A DNA stretch of 64,000 nucleotides from Streptomyces sp. NBC_00234 (GTDB lineage Bacteria; Actinomycetota; Actinomycetes; Streptomycetales; Streptomycetaceae): the NCBI RefSeq assembly GCF_036195325.1, contig NZ_CP108101.1, forward strand, positions 6,200,001 to 6,264,000. Reading direction: 5' to 3'. Below, piece after piece: positions 24,181 to 31,761 of the stretch (its first letter is position 1; each line of letters opens with the position of its first letter). Both the position numbers and the translations under genes were made by a program. The notes beneath the pieces were generated by a model. The model saw only the letters and a list, made by a program, of their open reading frames with translations, searched no databases and had not been told where the DNA came from.

Positions 24181-25001
24181 GCCTGCCCCACCGCACTGAC
24201 CAGCAGCCGGTCCGAGACGGCCTCGTAGCCGATGCGCCGGTACACACCGTTGCTCGTCGGGTTGGCGAGGTCCGTGAACAGCAGCACCTCCTCGGCGCCC
24301 GCCTCCCGTGCCGCCCGGCTGACCTCGGCCGTCACCGCCGCACCGAACCCGCGGCCCCGGTGCTCCGACGGCGTGTAGACCGTCGTCACCCGCACCGTGC
24401 CCGCGATGTTCCGGGAGACGCCCGCCATCGCCACCGGTACACCGGCGTCCTCCCAGAGCGTCAGCCCGCCGTACGTCGTCCGGTCGTCGACGAGCCGCTC
24501 GACATGCGTACCGGGCTGGCCGACCTGCTCGGCGAACGTGCCGTGCCAGTCCAGCAGCAGGTCCCGGTCGGCGGCCGTCGCCGTCCGTGGCCGGCCCGCC
24601 GGGGCCGGGGAGGGCGGGACGAGCGTCCCGAGCCGGTAGAGCCGCTGCTCCTCCTCGACCCGGTGACCGGGCCAGTGCGCGGCCAGCGCCTCGGCGGTCG
24701 GGCGGTCCGCGTTGATGCGGGTCAGCGGGAGCGCGCGAGTGAGCGGAGTGATTGCTTCCGGGACGGTCGCGCCCAGGAACGGGGGATACGGCGCGGTGTG
24801 CACCAGCGTTCCCCCGACCTCGCCGTCGGACCCGCGCCACCAGCCGAGCACCGGGTCGGCCCCGCCGTAGGCGTGCCGGCCGTCGCGCCGCAGCGCCGCG
24901 GTGACGGTCAGCACCAGGGTGTTGTCCGCGGGCCGGGCGGCCAGCCACGCACCTGCCGTATCCAGAAAAACATCGACATCGTCCGTGAAAGTCCAGGTCA
25001 T
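24177..25001 (-). CDS. GNAT-family N-acetyltransferase
   Basis: A 274-residue protein with two GNAT-like halves. The C-terminal half has the acetyl-CoA pyrophosphate loop in VYTPSEHRGRGFGAAVTAEVSRAA (Q/RxxGxG/A), then LFTDLANPTSNGVYRRIGYEAV, typical of acetyltransferases. The N-terminal ~130 residues are degenerate. The substrate is unknown. The ATG has AGGATGAGG upstream. It is coupled to the EP-repeat gene and does not belong obviously to the aromatic-CoA genes on either side. Confidence 0.83.
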   Translation of the reverse strand: MTWTFTDDVDVFLDTAGAWLAARPADNTLVLTVTAALRRDGRHAYGGADPVLGWWRGSDGEVGGTLVHTAPYPPFLGATVPEAITPLTRALPLTRINADRPTAEALAAHWPGHRVEEEQRLYRLGTLVPPSPAPAGRPRTATAADRDLLLDWHGTFAEQVGQPGTHVERLVDDRTTYGGLTLWEDAGVPVAMAGVSRNIAGTVRVTTVYTPSEHRGRGFGAAVTAEVSRAAREAGAEEVLLFTDLANPTSNGVYRRIGYEAVSDRLLVSAVGQA

Positions 25002-25054
25002 GCCTCATCCTGCCGGTTCCGCGGACCGGCAGTCACCCGAATTCCGGGCGCCGT

Positions 25055-25873
25055 TCACGGCCGTACGAAGCGCTCCCCGGCGTCCCGCAGCATGGCATGC
25101 AGCAGCCCGAACACCTCGGCCGAGCGGCCCCCGGGCCACTCCTTGGGCAGCAGCTCGTCCGGCAGCCCCGGGTCCGCGTACGGCAGCCGCCGCCAGGAGT
25201 CCAGGGCGGGCAGGTAGTCCCGGTACGCCTCCTCCGGGTCCGGCACACTGCCGGGGGGCCGCGCCTCCCATGCCTTCAGCACCGGCTCCTGCTGCTCCAG
25301 GAAGTCCAGGTGGAGCCGGGCGATGCCGTCGAGGTCCCACCAGCGCGCCACCGACTCCTTCGTCGCCGCGAAACCGAGGTGCTCCCCGCGGAACAGCTCC
25401 ACATACGGGGCGAGTTCGAGCCGTTCCAGGGTGTGCCGGGTCTCCTCGTACAGTCCGGCGGGCGCGATCCACACCCCGGGGGCGGCCGTGCCGAAACCGA
25501 GACGGGCCAGCCGCGAGCGCAGCAGATGCCGCTTGTTGCGCTCGGCCTCCGGTACGGAGAAGACGGCCAGCACCCAGCCGTCGGCGACCCGGGGCGCCGG
25601 ATGCTGGTAGATGCGCCGGTCGCCGTCGTCCAGCAGCTGCCGCGCGTCGGCGGACAGCGCGTAGCCGGCCGCCCCGGCCGCCGTGCGGGCCGGGACGAGC
25701 AGCTCGCGGCGCTTGAGCCGGGAGACGGAGGAGCGTACGGAGGGCGCGTCGACACCGACGGCGCGCAGCAGCCGGATCAGCTCGGCCACCGGCAGCGGTT
25801 CGTTGCCGGGGGAGCGACCGTACGCGCCGTAGAGGCTGACGATCAGGGATCGGGGGGTGTGCAGCTCGGCCAC
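25055..25873 (-). CDS. PaaX-family transcriptional repressor
   Basis: A 272-residue PaaX-type regulator. The N-terminal winged helix contains SLIVSLYGAYGR and VRSSVSRLKRRELL; the middle domain has GWVLAVFSVPEAERNKRHLLRSRLARLGFG and APGVWIAP; the C-terminal PaaX domain contains WDLDGIARLHLDFLE. PaaX proteins bind aryl-CoA effectors (phenylacetyl-CoA in E. coli) and de-repress catabolic genes. It starts 4 nt after the CoA ligase stop, in one transcript with it, so the ligase product is the probable inducer. GTG start with a weak ribosome site. Confidence 0.88.
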   Translation of the reverse strand: MAELHTPRSLIVSLYGAYGRSPGNEPLPVAELIRLLRAVGVDAPSVRSSVSRLKRRELLVPARTAAGAAGYALSADARQLLDDGDRRIYQHPAPRVADGWVLAVFSVPEAERNKRHLLRSRLARLGFGTAAPGVWIAPAGLYEETRHTLERLELAPYVELFRGEHLGFAATKESVARWWDLDGIARLHLDFLEQQEPVLKAWEARPPGSVPDPEEAYRDYLPALDSWRRLPYADPGLPDELLPKEWPGGRSAEVFGLLHAMLRDAGERFVRP

Positions 25874-25877
25874 GTGA

Positions 25878-27536
25878 TCACTCTAGAGCCCGCGTGCCGT
25901 GCGGGTCGCCGTCGCTGCGCAGCCGGAAGCGCTGGAGCTTGCCGGTCGCGGTCCTGGGGAGCTCGGCCAGGAACTCGATGACACGGGGGCACTTGTGCGG
26001 AGCCAGCTCGCCCTTCATGTAGGTGCGCAGGGAGTCGGCGGACTGTCCGGAGCCCTCGCGGAGCACCACGTACGCCACCACGACCTGGCCGCGCAGCGCG
26101 TCGGGCCGGCCCACCACGGCGGCCTCCGCCACCTCCGGATGGCGCAGCAGGGCGTCCTCCACCTCGGGTCCCGCGATGTTGTAGCCGGAGGAGATGATCA
26201 TGTCGTCGGCGCGGGCGACGTAGCGGAAGTAGCCGTCCGGCTCGCGGACGTACGTATCGCCGGTGATGTTCCAGCCGTGGCGCACGTACTGCGTCTGGCG
26301 CTCGTCGGCGAGGTACCGGCAGCCGACCGGGCCGCGCACCGCCAGCAGGCCGGGTTCGCCGTCGGGCAGCTCCTCGCCGGCCTGGTCCACCACCCGCGCC
26401 TGCCAGCCGGGGACGGGTCTCCCGGTGGTGCCGGGGCGGATGGCGTCGTCGGCGGCCGAGATGAAGATGTGCAGCAGCTCGGTGGCCCCGATGCCGTTGA
26501 TGATGCGCAGCCCGGTCCGCTCGTACCAGGACTGCCAGGTGGCCGCGGGCAGGTTCTCCCCGGCCGAGACGCAGCGGCGCAGCGCGGAAAGGTCGTGCCC
26601 GTCCAGGTGGTCGAGCATCACCCGGTACGCGGTCGGAGCGGTGAACAGCACCGAGACCCGGTGGGCCGCGAGAGCGGGCAGCAGTTGCCGGGGCCCCGCC
26701 TGCTCCAGCAGGAGCGCCGAGGCGCCCGCGCGGAGCGGGAAGATCACCAGCCCGCCCAGTCCGAAGGTGAATCCGAGCGGCGGGCTCCCCGCGAAGACGT
26801 CACCGGACTCCGGGCGCAGGACGTGGTGCGAGAAGGTGTCGGCGACGGCCAGCACGTCGCGGTGGAAGTGCATACAGCCTTTGGGGCGTCCGGTGGTGCC
26901 CGAGGTGAAGGCGATCAGCGCGACGTCGTCGGCCGCGGTGTCCACCCGCTCGTACGGGCCCCTCCGGGACTCCGCCAGGCGGGTCAGATCGCCGGGTGCG
27001 TCGCCCCCGTACTCCGTGATCCGCAGCTCCGGGACCCGGGCCTTCAGCAGGTCCTCCACGGACCGGGCATCGCACAGGGCGTGGCTCACCCGGGCGAGTG
27101 AGCAGATGGTGGCCAGCTCCTGCGACCGCGCCTGCGCCAATACGGTGACGGCGACCGCGCCCGCCTTCATGACGGCGAGCCAGCAGGCGGCCAGCCAGGG
27201 AGTGGTGGGGCCGCGCAGCAGCACCCGGTTGCCGGGGCGTACCCCCAGATCGGTGGTGAGGACGTGGGCGATCCCGTCCACCCGGTCCAGCAGTTCCCCG
27301 TAGCTCCACACCGCGCCGTCGGCGCTGCGGAAGGCGGGGCGGTCCGGCCCGAAGCGGCCGACGGTGCGGTCGAGCAGCTCGTATCCGCAGTTCAGCCGGT
27401 CCGGGTAGCGCAGTTCGGGCCGTTCGTGGACCAGCTCGGGCCATTGGGCGGCCGGTGGCAGATGGTCGCGGGGAAAGGTATCGGTATGTGCGGTGGCACC
27501 GTGCGCCGACGCGCCCGGCGAGGAACTCGGCTCCAT
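25878..27536 (-). CDS. Aromatic acid-CoA ligase (2-aminobenzoate/benzoate-type)
   Basis: A 552-residue AMP-forming ligase of the ANL superfamily. The P-loop is IAFTSGTTGRPKG, A5 is NGIGATELLHIF, A7-A8 is GWNITGDTYVREPDGYFRYVARADDMI, and the A10 lysine lies in PRTATGKLQRFRL. The short acidic N-terminus and GIGATE motif resemble benzoate- and 2-aminobenzoate-CoA ligases. It would activate an aromatic acid as its CoA thioester for the fused hydroxylase. It is divergent from the acyl-CoA dehydrogenase across a 91-nt promoter region carrying a PaaX-like site. Anthranilate versus salicylate specificity cannot be decided here. Confidence 0.87.
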   Translation of the reverse strand: MEPSSSPGASAHGATAHTDTFPRDHLPPAAQWPELVHERPELRYPDRLNCGYELLDRTVGRFGPDRPAFRSADGAVWSYGELLDRVDGIAHVLTTDLGVRPGNRVLLRGPTTPWLAACWLAVMKAGAVAVTVLAQARSQELATICSLARVSHALCDARSVEDLLKARVPELRITEYGGDAPGDLTRLAESRRGPYERVDTAADDVALIAFTSGTTGRPKGCMHFHRDVLAVADTFSHHVLRPESGDVFAGSPPLGFTFGLGGLVIFPLRAGASALLLEQAGPRQLLPALAAHRVSVLFTAPTAYRVMLDHLDGHDLSALRRCVSAGENLPAATWQSWYERTGLRIINGIGATELLHIFISAADDAIRPGTTGRPVPGWQARVVDQAGEELPDGEPGLLAVRGPVGCRYLADERQTQYVRHGWNITGDTYVREPDGYFRYVARADDMIISSGYNIAGPEVEDALLRHPEVAEAAVVGRPDALRGQVVVAYVVLREGSGQSADSLRTYMKGELAPHKCPRVIEFLAELPRTATGKLQRFRLRSDGDPHGTRALE

Positions 27537-27592
27537 GAAGGATCGCCCCCTTGTCGCACTTGGAGCGTATCGTTTGAGTGACGGTAGTCAAC

Positions 27593-27602
27593 GGTTCGCG
27601 AT
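27593..27602 (+). promoter_or_regulatory. Candidate PaaX-binding half-site
   Basis: GGTTCGCGAT matches the core GATTCGCGWT of the E. coli PaaX consensus at 9 of 10 positions. It lies between the divergent ligase and acyl-CoA dehydrogenase genes, where a repressor could control both. Consensus transfer from E. coli to Streptomyces is an assumption. Confidence 0.35.
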
Positions 27603-27627
27603 AAGACGTGACAAGAGAGGCGCCGCC

Positions 27628-28755
27628 ATGACGGCATTCTCGCTCGACCCGGCCCGCACCGCCTGGTGCGCGGAGCTGTACGAGCTCTCCGTGCAGAAAC
27701 TGCGGCCGCTCGCCGAGAAGGGGGAACCGGGACGGGTGAACCGCCCCCTGGTCGCCGCGCTCGGCGAGCTGGGGCTCCTCGACCGGCTCTTCGGCTCCGG
27801 GGCGCTCGACCTTTGCCTGCTGCGCGAATCCCTCGCACGCGGCTGTACGGAGGCCGAGACCGCCCTCGCGCTCCAGGGCCTCGGCGCGTCCCCGGTCGTC
27901 CAGGCCGGCACACCCGCCCAGCGCGAGCGCTGGCTTCCCGAGGTGCGCGCCGGGCGGGCCGTCGCCGCGTTCGCGCTGAGCGAGCCGGGCGCGGGCTCCG
28001 ACGCCGCCGCGCTCTCCCTCGACGCCCGGCGGACCTCCGAGGGCTGGCGGCTGACCGGCGAGAAGTGCTGGATCTCCAACGCGCCCGAGGCCGATTTCTA
28101 CACCGTGTTCGCCCGTACGGCAGAGGACGCGGGAGCCCGTGGCATCACCGCGTTCCTGGTCCCCGCCGACCGCCCGGGGCTCAGCGGGACGGCGCTCGAC
28201 ATGCTCTCCCCGCACGCCATCGGGGCCCTGGCCTTCGATGCCGTGCCCGTCACCGCCGACGACGTCCTGGGCGAGCCCGGCCGGGGGTTCCGGGTCGCGA
28301 TGAACACCCTCAACCTCTTCCGGCCGAGCGTCGGCGCCTTCGCGGTCGGCATGGCCCGCGCCGCACTCGACGCGACGCTCGCACACACCGCGGAGCGCAC
28401 CGCGTTCGGCGGACCGCTCAAGGACCTCCAGGCCGTCTCGCACCAGGTCGCCGAGATGGCGACCCGCACCGAGGCGGCCCGGCTCCTCGTGTACGCGGCA
28501 GCGGCGGCGTACGACGCGGGGGAGAGCGGCGTCCCCGGGCGCGCCGCCATGGCCAAGCTGTTCGCCACCGAGACCGCGCAGTACGTCGTCGACACGGCCG
28601 TCCAGCTGCACGGCGCCCGCGCCCTGCGCCGCGGCCACCTGCTCGAACACCTCTACCGGGAGGTGCGCGCCCCCCGGATCTACGAGGGCGCGAGCGAGGT
28701 GCAGCGCACGATCATCGCCAAGGAGCTGTACGCGACCCAGGAGCCGCCCGCATGA
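27628..28755 (+). CDS. Acyl-CoA dehydrogenase family protein
   Basis: A 375-residue FAD-dependent acyl-CoA dehydrogenase. The FAD/substrate motif FALSEPGAGSDAAAL, the W-x-I-S in GEKCWISNAPEADFYTVFA, and the C-terminal RIYEGASEVQRTIIAKEL with the catalytic-base glutamate region are present. It would oxidise a reduced CoA thioester downstream of the hydroxylase/reductase. The ATG has a GAGAGG site and lies divergent from the ligase. Its stop overlaps the RidA start (ATGA). Confidence 0.87.
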   Translation: MTAFSLDPARTAWCAELYELSVQKLRPLAEKGEPGRVNRPLVAALGELGLLDRLFGSGALDLCLLRESLARGCTEAETALALQGLGASPVVQAGTPAQRERWLPEVRAGRAVAAFALSEPGAGSDAAALSLDARRTSEGWRLTGEKCWISNAPEADFYTVFARTAEDAGARGITAFLVPADRPGLSGTALDMLSPHAIGALAFDAVPVTADDVLGEPGRGFRVAMNTLNLFRPSVGAFAVGMARAALDATLAHTAERTAFGGPLKDLQAVSHQVAEMATRTEAARLLVYAAAAAYDAGESGVPGRAAMAKLFATETAQYVVDTAVQLHGARALRRGHLLEHLYREVRAPRIYEGASEVQRTIIAKELYATQEPPA

Positions 28756-29153
28756 ACCCGGTCCACCGCATCAACCCCGCCGAACTCTCCCCGCCCACCG
28801 GCTTCTCGCACGCCGTCACCGTCTCCGGCGGCCGGCTCGTCTTCCTCGCGGGCCAGACGGCCCTGGACGGCGAGGGCAAGGTCGTCGGCGAGACCCTGCC
28901 CGAGCAGTTCGAGAAGGCACTCACCAATCTGCTCACCGCCCTGCGCGCGGCCGGTGGTACCCCGGCCGGTCTGGCCAGGGTCACCGTCTACGCCACGGAC
29001 GTCGCCGACTACCGGGCCCGGGCGTCCGAACTCGGCCGGATCTGGCGGCGGCTGGCGGGCCGGGACTACCCGGCCATGGCCGTCATCGGCGCCGTCCGGC
29101 TCTGGGACGAGCAGGCGTTGGTCGAACTCGACGGGGTGGCGGTCCTGGACTGA
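28752..29153 (+). CDS. RidA/YjgF-family deaminase
   Basis: A 133-residue RidA-family protein: VTVSGGRLVFLAGQTALDGEGKVV near the N-terminus and AGGTPAGLARVTVYATDVADY in the middle, with a conserved R-L-W-D-E-Q-A-L-V-E-L-D C-terminus. RidA proteins hydrolyse imine/enamine intermediates, releasing ammonia. Its position behind the acyl-CoA dehydrogenase suggests removal of an amino group from a 2-aminobenzoyl-CoA-derived intermediate, and is the strongest hint for anthranilate over salicylate. The canonical second arginine was not confirmed. Confidence 0.85.
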   Translation: MNPVHRINPAELSPPTGFSHAVTVSGGRLVFLAGQTALDGEGKVVGETLPEQFEKALTNLLTALRAAGGTPAGLARVTVYATDVADYRARASELGRIWRRLAGRDYPAMAVIGAVRLWDEQALVELDGVAVLD

Positions 29154-29156
29154 GCG

Positions 29157-30290
29157 TCAGTACGGCTGCACCAGCACGTGCGCCGCGCCGGGGATGCCGA
29201 TCTTCAGCAGCTCGTCCTCCTCCGGCGTGGTCGCCCGGCCGGTCTCCTGCTTGAGCACGGCACGCGACATGTTCTGCACCCACATCGCGCGCGGACGGCG
29301 GCGTGCCTCCCACGCGTCGAGCGCCTCGGCCACCCCGTCGGCGCCGTCCAGCGACTGCGCCAGGACCAGCGCGTCCTCGACGGCCATCGCCGCACCCTGC
29401 GCCAGATGCGGGGTCGAGGCGTGCGCGGCGTCGCCGGCCAGGACGACCCGGCCGAGGTGCCACGGCTCCTCGACCGCCACCTGCGAGATCCGCGAATACA
29501 CCACGGCGGACGGGTCCTTGACGTGGGAGAGGGCCTCGGCCACCGGGCCCCCGAAGCCCGCCAGCCGCTCCCTGAGCTGCTCGTGGGCCAGCTCCGGGTC
29601 CGGCCTGAAGTCCTCGGTCTCGGCGAACACCGCGCCCAGGTACATCAGTTCGTCGGTGATCGGGGTGAGCAGCGCCTTGGCGGCCTGGTTGCCCGTACTC
29701 ATGACGACGCCCTGCACCTCGGGCTGACGCGGCACGGTGACCCGCCAGTTGGCGAATCCGGTGTACTCGGGGCGGTAGCGGTCGCCGTACAGCCGGGTCC
29801 GCAGCGGCGATCCGATGCCGTCGAAGCCCACGACCAGGTCCCAGCGGTCCGCCGAACCGTCGGACAGGGTCACGTCCACGCCCGAACCGTCGTCGGCCAG
29901 CTCGGTGATCGTCGTCCCGAAGCGGACGGGGACACCGGCCGCGGCGGTGGCGTCACCGAGAATCCTCGCGAGCGCGGGGCGCGGGATGCCGTTGTTGGAC
30001 GGTGCGTCGTCCATCCGCGGCTGCGGGATCTTGGCGAGTGTGGCGCCGGCCGGGTCGCAGATGGTCAGCACCTCCCACGGGAAGCCCGCCTCGACGCACG
30101 CGTCGAGGACGCCGATCTCGCGCATGACGTGCAGGGCGTTGGACGGCTGGATGATGCCGACGCCGAGCGCCTCCAGCTCGTCGCGTACCTCGACGACCTC
30201 GACGGTGTGACCGCGCCCGGCCAGCGCGACGGCGAGGGTGAGCCCGCCGATTCCGCCGCCGTGGACGAGGACGCGCAGGGGTGATGCCAT
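29157..30290 (-). CDS. FAD-dependent monooxygenase (PHBH fold)
   Basis: A 377-residue class A flavoprotein monooxygenase. The dinucleotide loop VLVHGGGIGGLTLAVALAG is at the N-terminus, the DG motif DLVVGFDGIGSPLR is in the middle, and the second FAD motif VVLAGDAAHASTPHLAQGAA follows near residue 290. It hydroxylates an unknown, probably aromatic or polycyclic, substrate with NAD(P)H and O2. The ATG has GGAG at 7 nt. It lies 53 nt after cvnD on the same strand, so it may be the output enzyme of the conservon; it is convergent with ridA, 3 nt apart. Confidence 0.85.
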   Translation of the reverse strand: MASPLRVLVHGGGIGGLTLAVALAGRGHTVEVVEVRDELEALGVGIIQPSNALHVMREIGVLDACVEAGFPWEVLTICDPAGATLAKIPQPRMDDAPSNNGIPRPALARILGDATAAAGVPVRFGTTITELADDGSGVDVTLSDGSADRWDLVVGFDGIGSPLRTRLYGDRYRPEYTGFANWRVTVPRQPEVQGVVMSTGNQAAKALLTPITDELMYLGAVFAETEDFRPDPELAHEQLRERLAGFGGPVAEALSHVKDPSAVVYSRISQVAVEEPWHLGRVVLAGDAAHASTPHLAQGAAMAVEDALVLAQSLDGADGVAEALDAWEARRRPRAMWVQNMSRAVLKQETGRATTPEEDELLKIGIPGAAHVLVQPY

Positions 30291-30343
30291 CTCAGATCTC
30301 CAGTGCGAAAGAGGGAAGCGGAAGGGAGGGTGCCGCCCCGGGG

Positions 30344-30913
30344 TCAGCCGACCGCGGCGGGCAGTCCCATCAGGTGGTCCACCAGCGCCAGCAGCACGTC
30401 CCGGCCGAACGGCCGCTCCCGGACGTCCCCGATCAGCAGGGGGACGTGCGGGTCGAGGTCGAGGGCGGTCCGGATCTCCGCGGGCGTACGGGTGTTGTGG
30501 CCGTGGAAGCAGTTGATCGCCACCACGAAGGGGATGTCGCGGCTCTCGAAGAAGTCGATCGACGCGAAGCTGGTGTCGAGCCGGCGGGTGTCGGCGATCA
30601 CGACGCCGCCGAGCGCGCCGTTTACCAGGTCGTTCCACATGAACCAGAAGCGCTCCTGGCCCGGGGTGCCGAAGAGATAGACCACCAGCTCCGGACTGAC
30701 CGTGATCCGGCCGAAGTCCAGGGCCACGGTGGTGGTGTCCTTCCGGCCGACACCGGCCAGGTCGTCCACACCGATGCTCGCCTTGGTCAGGTACTCCTCG
30801 GTGCGCAGGGGCGCGACCTCGCTGACGGCGCCCACCAGAGTGGTCTTCCCGACACCGAAACCGCCGGCTATGAGGATCTTGACGGCGGCAGGCGCCGTCT
30901 GACTGTCAGTCAT
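30344..30913 (-). CDS. cvnD: Conservon GTPase CvnD
   Basis: A 189-residue small Ras-like GTP-binding protein of the conservon type. The P-loop GGFGVGKTT is at residues ~17-25, the switch II region reads FGTPGQERFWFMW, and the base-recognition segment is atypical (AINCFHG instead of NKxD), as usual for CvnD/MglA relatives. With CvnA-C it forms a membrane-associated complex analogous to eukaryotic GPCR signalling. It starts 6 nt after cvnC. Confidence 0.9.
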   Translation of the reverse strand: MTDSQTAPAAVKILIAGGFGVGKTTLVGAVSEVAPLRTEEYLTKASIGVDDLAGVGRKDTTTVALDFGRITVSPELVVYLFGTPGQERFWFMWNDLVNGALGGVVIADTRRLDTSFASIDFFESRDIPFVVAINCFHGHNTRTPAEIRTALDLDPHVPLLIGDVRERPFGRDVLLALVDHLMGLPAAVG

Positions 30914-30919
30914 CTTGGC

Positions 30920-31327
30920 TCAGAGTCTCCGGAGTCCGTCACGTACGGCGGCCAGCAGGCCCATGTTCGCCCCGCCGGAAGCCCGGGCCACCGAGAGCGG
31001 GGCACGGGCCAGCAGCAGGCCCTGCGCGACCAGATCGGCCAGCAGGATCTTGGTCACCGAGACCGGCAGACCGAGGTCGGCCGAGACCTCGGCGACCGCC
31101 GCCGGGCGGCGGCAGCGGTCCAGGATCATGCGGTGCTCCGGCTGGAGCCGGCCCGGCCGCAGGGGCGCACCGTGCTCGTCCACCGGGTTCTGCGCGGTGC
31201 TCAGCACGGTGATGAGGGTGAAGTCGTCCCGCTCGGGCGCGGTCCGGCCGCGGGTGATGGTGTACGGGCGGACCATGGTGCGCGCGCCGTCCTCCTCCGG
31301 CTCCTCCTCGTGCCAGTACGGACTCAC
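30920..31327 (-). CDS. cvnC: Conservon DUF742 protein CvnC
   Basis: A 135-residue DUF742 protein: VRPYTITRGRT at the N-terminal third, RLQPEHRMILDRCRRPAAVAEVSADLGLPVSVTKILLADLVAQGLL as a winged-helix-like region. CvnC proteins bind CvnD and CvnB. I chose the GTG at 31327, which overlaps the cvnB stop as GTGA, giving translational coupling. The first ~18 residues are acidic. Confidence 0.9.
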   Translation of the reverse strand: MSPYWHEEEPEEDGARTMVRPYTITRGRTAPERDDFTLITVLSTAQNPVDEHGAPLRPGRLQPEHRMILDRCRRPAAVAEVSADLGLPVSVTKILLADLVAQGLLLARAPLSVARASGGANMGLLAAVRDGLRRL

Positions 31328-31761
31328 ACCCGCTGCCCGTCCCCGGTACCGAAGGCGTCGAACTCTCCGCGCACCGGTGCGCTGAGCTTCTGGCCCACCT
31401 GCTGGACGAGGTTGTGCATGGCGAGGGACATCACCTCGGCGTCGACCTCCTGGGAGGCGATGACGGCCAGGTGCGTGCCCTGTCCGGCGGTGATGATGAA
31501 GAGCCAGAGGTCGGCCAGTTCGACGATGACCTGGTGCACGGACCCGCCGTCGAAGAGCTGCCCGACACCCCGGGCGAGGCTCTGCTGCCCGGTGCAGATG
31601 GCGGCCAGCCGCTCCGCGTCGGCGCGCTCGATGGTGCGCGAATGGCTCACCACCAGCCCGTCGTCGGAGAGCAGGACGGCGTTCAGGGTCTCGGCCACCG
31701 AGTCCACCAAACCGTCGAGCAGCCAGTCGAGATCCTGGAGGGTGGCGGTTGTGCGTGTCAT
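31324..31761 (-). CDS. cvnB: Conservon roadblock/LC7 protein CvnB
   Basis: A 145-residue roadblock/LC7-domain protein (DLDWLLDGLVDSVAETLNAVLLSDDGLVVSHS, IVELADLWLFIITAGQGTHLAV). Roadblock proteins act as scaffolds or GTPase-activating factors for the partner small GTPase, here CvnD. The ATG overlaps the cvnA stop (ATGA). The Ala/Val core and overall length are typical. Confidence 0.9.
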   Translation of the reverse strand: MTRTTATLQDLDWLLDGLVDSVAETLNAVLLSDDGLVVSHSRTIERADAERLAAICTGQQSLARGVGQLFDGGSVHQVIVELADLWLFIITAGQGTHLAVIASQEVDAEVMSLAMHNLVQQVGQKLSAPVRGEFDAFGTGDGQRV

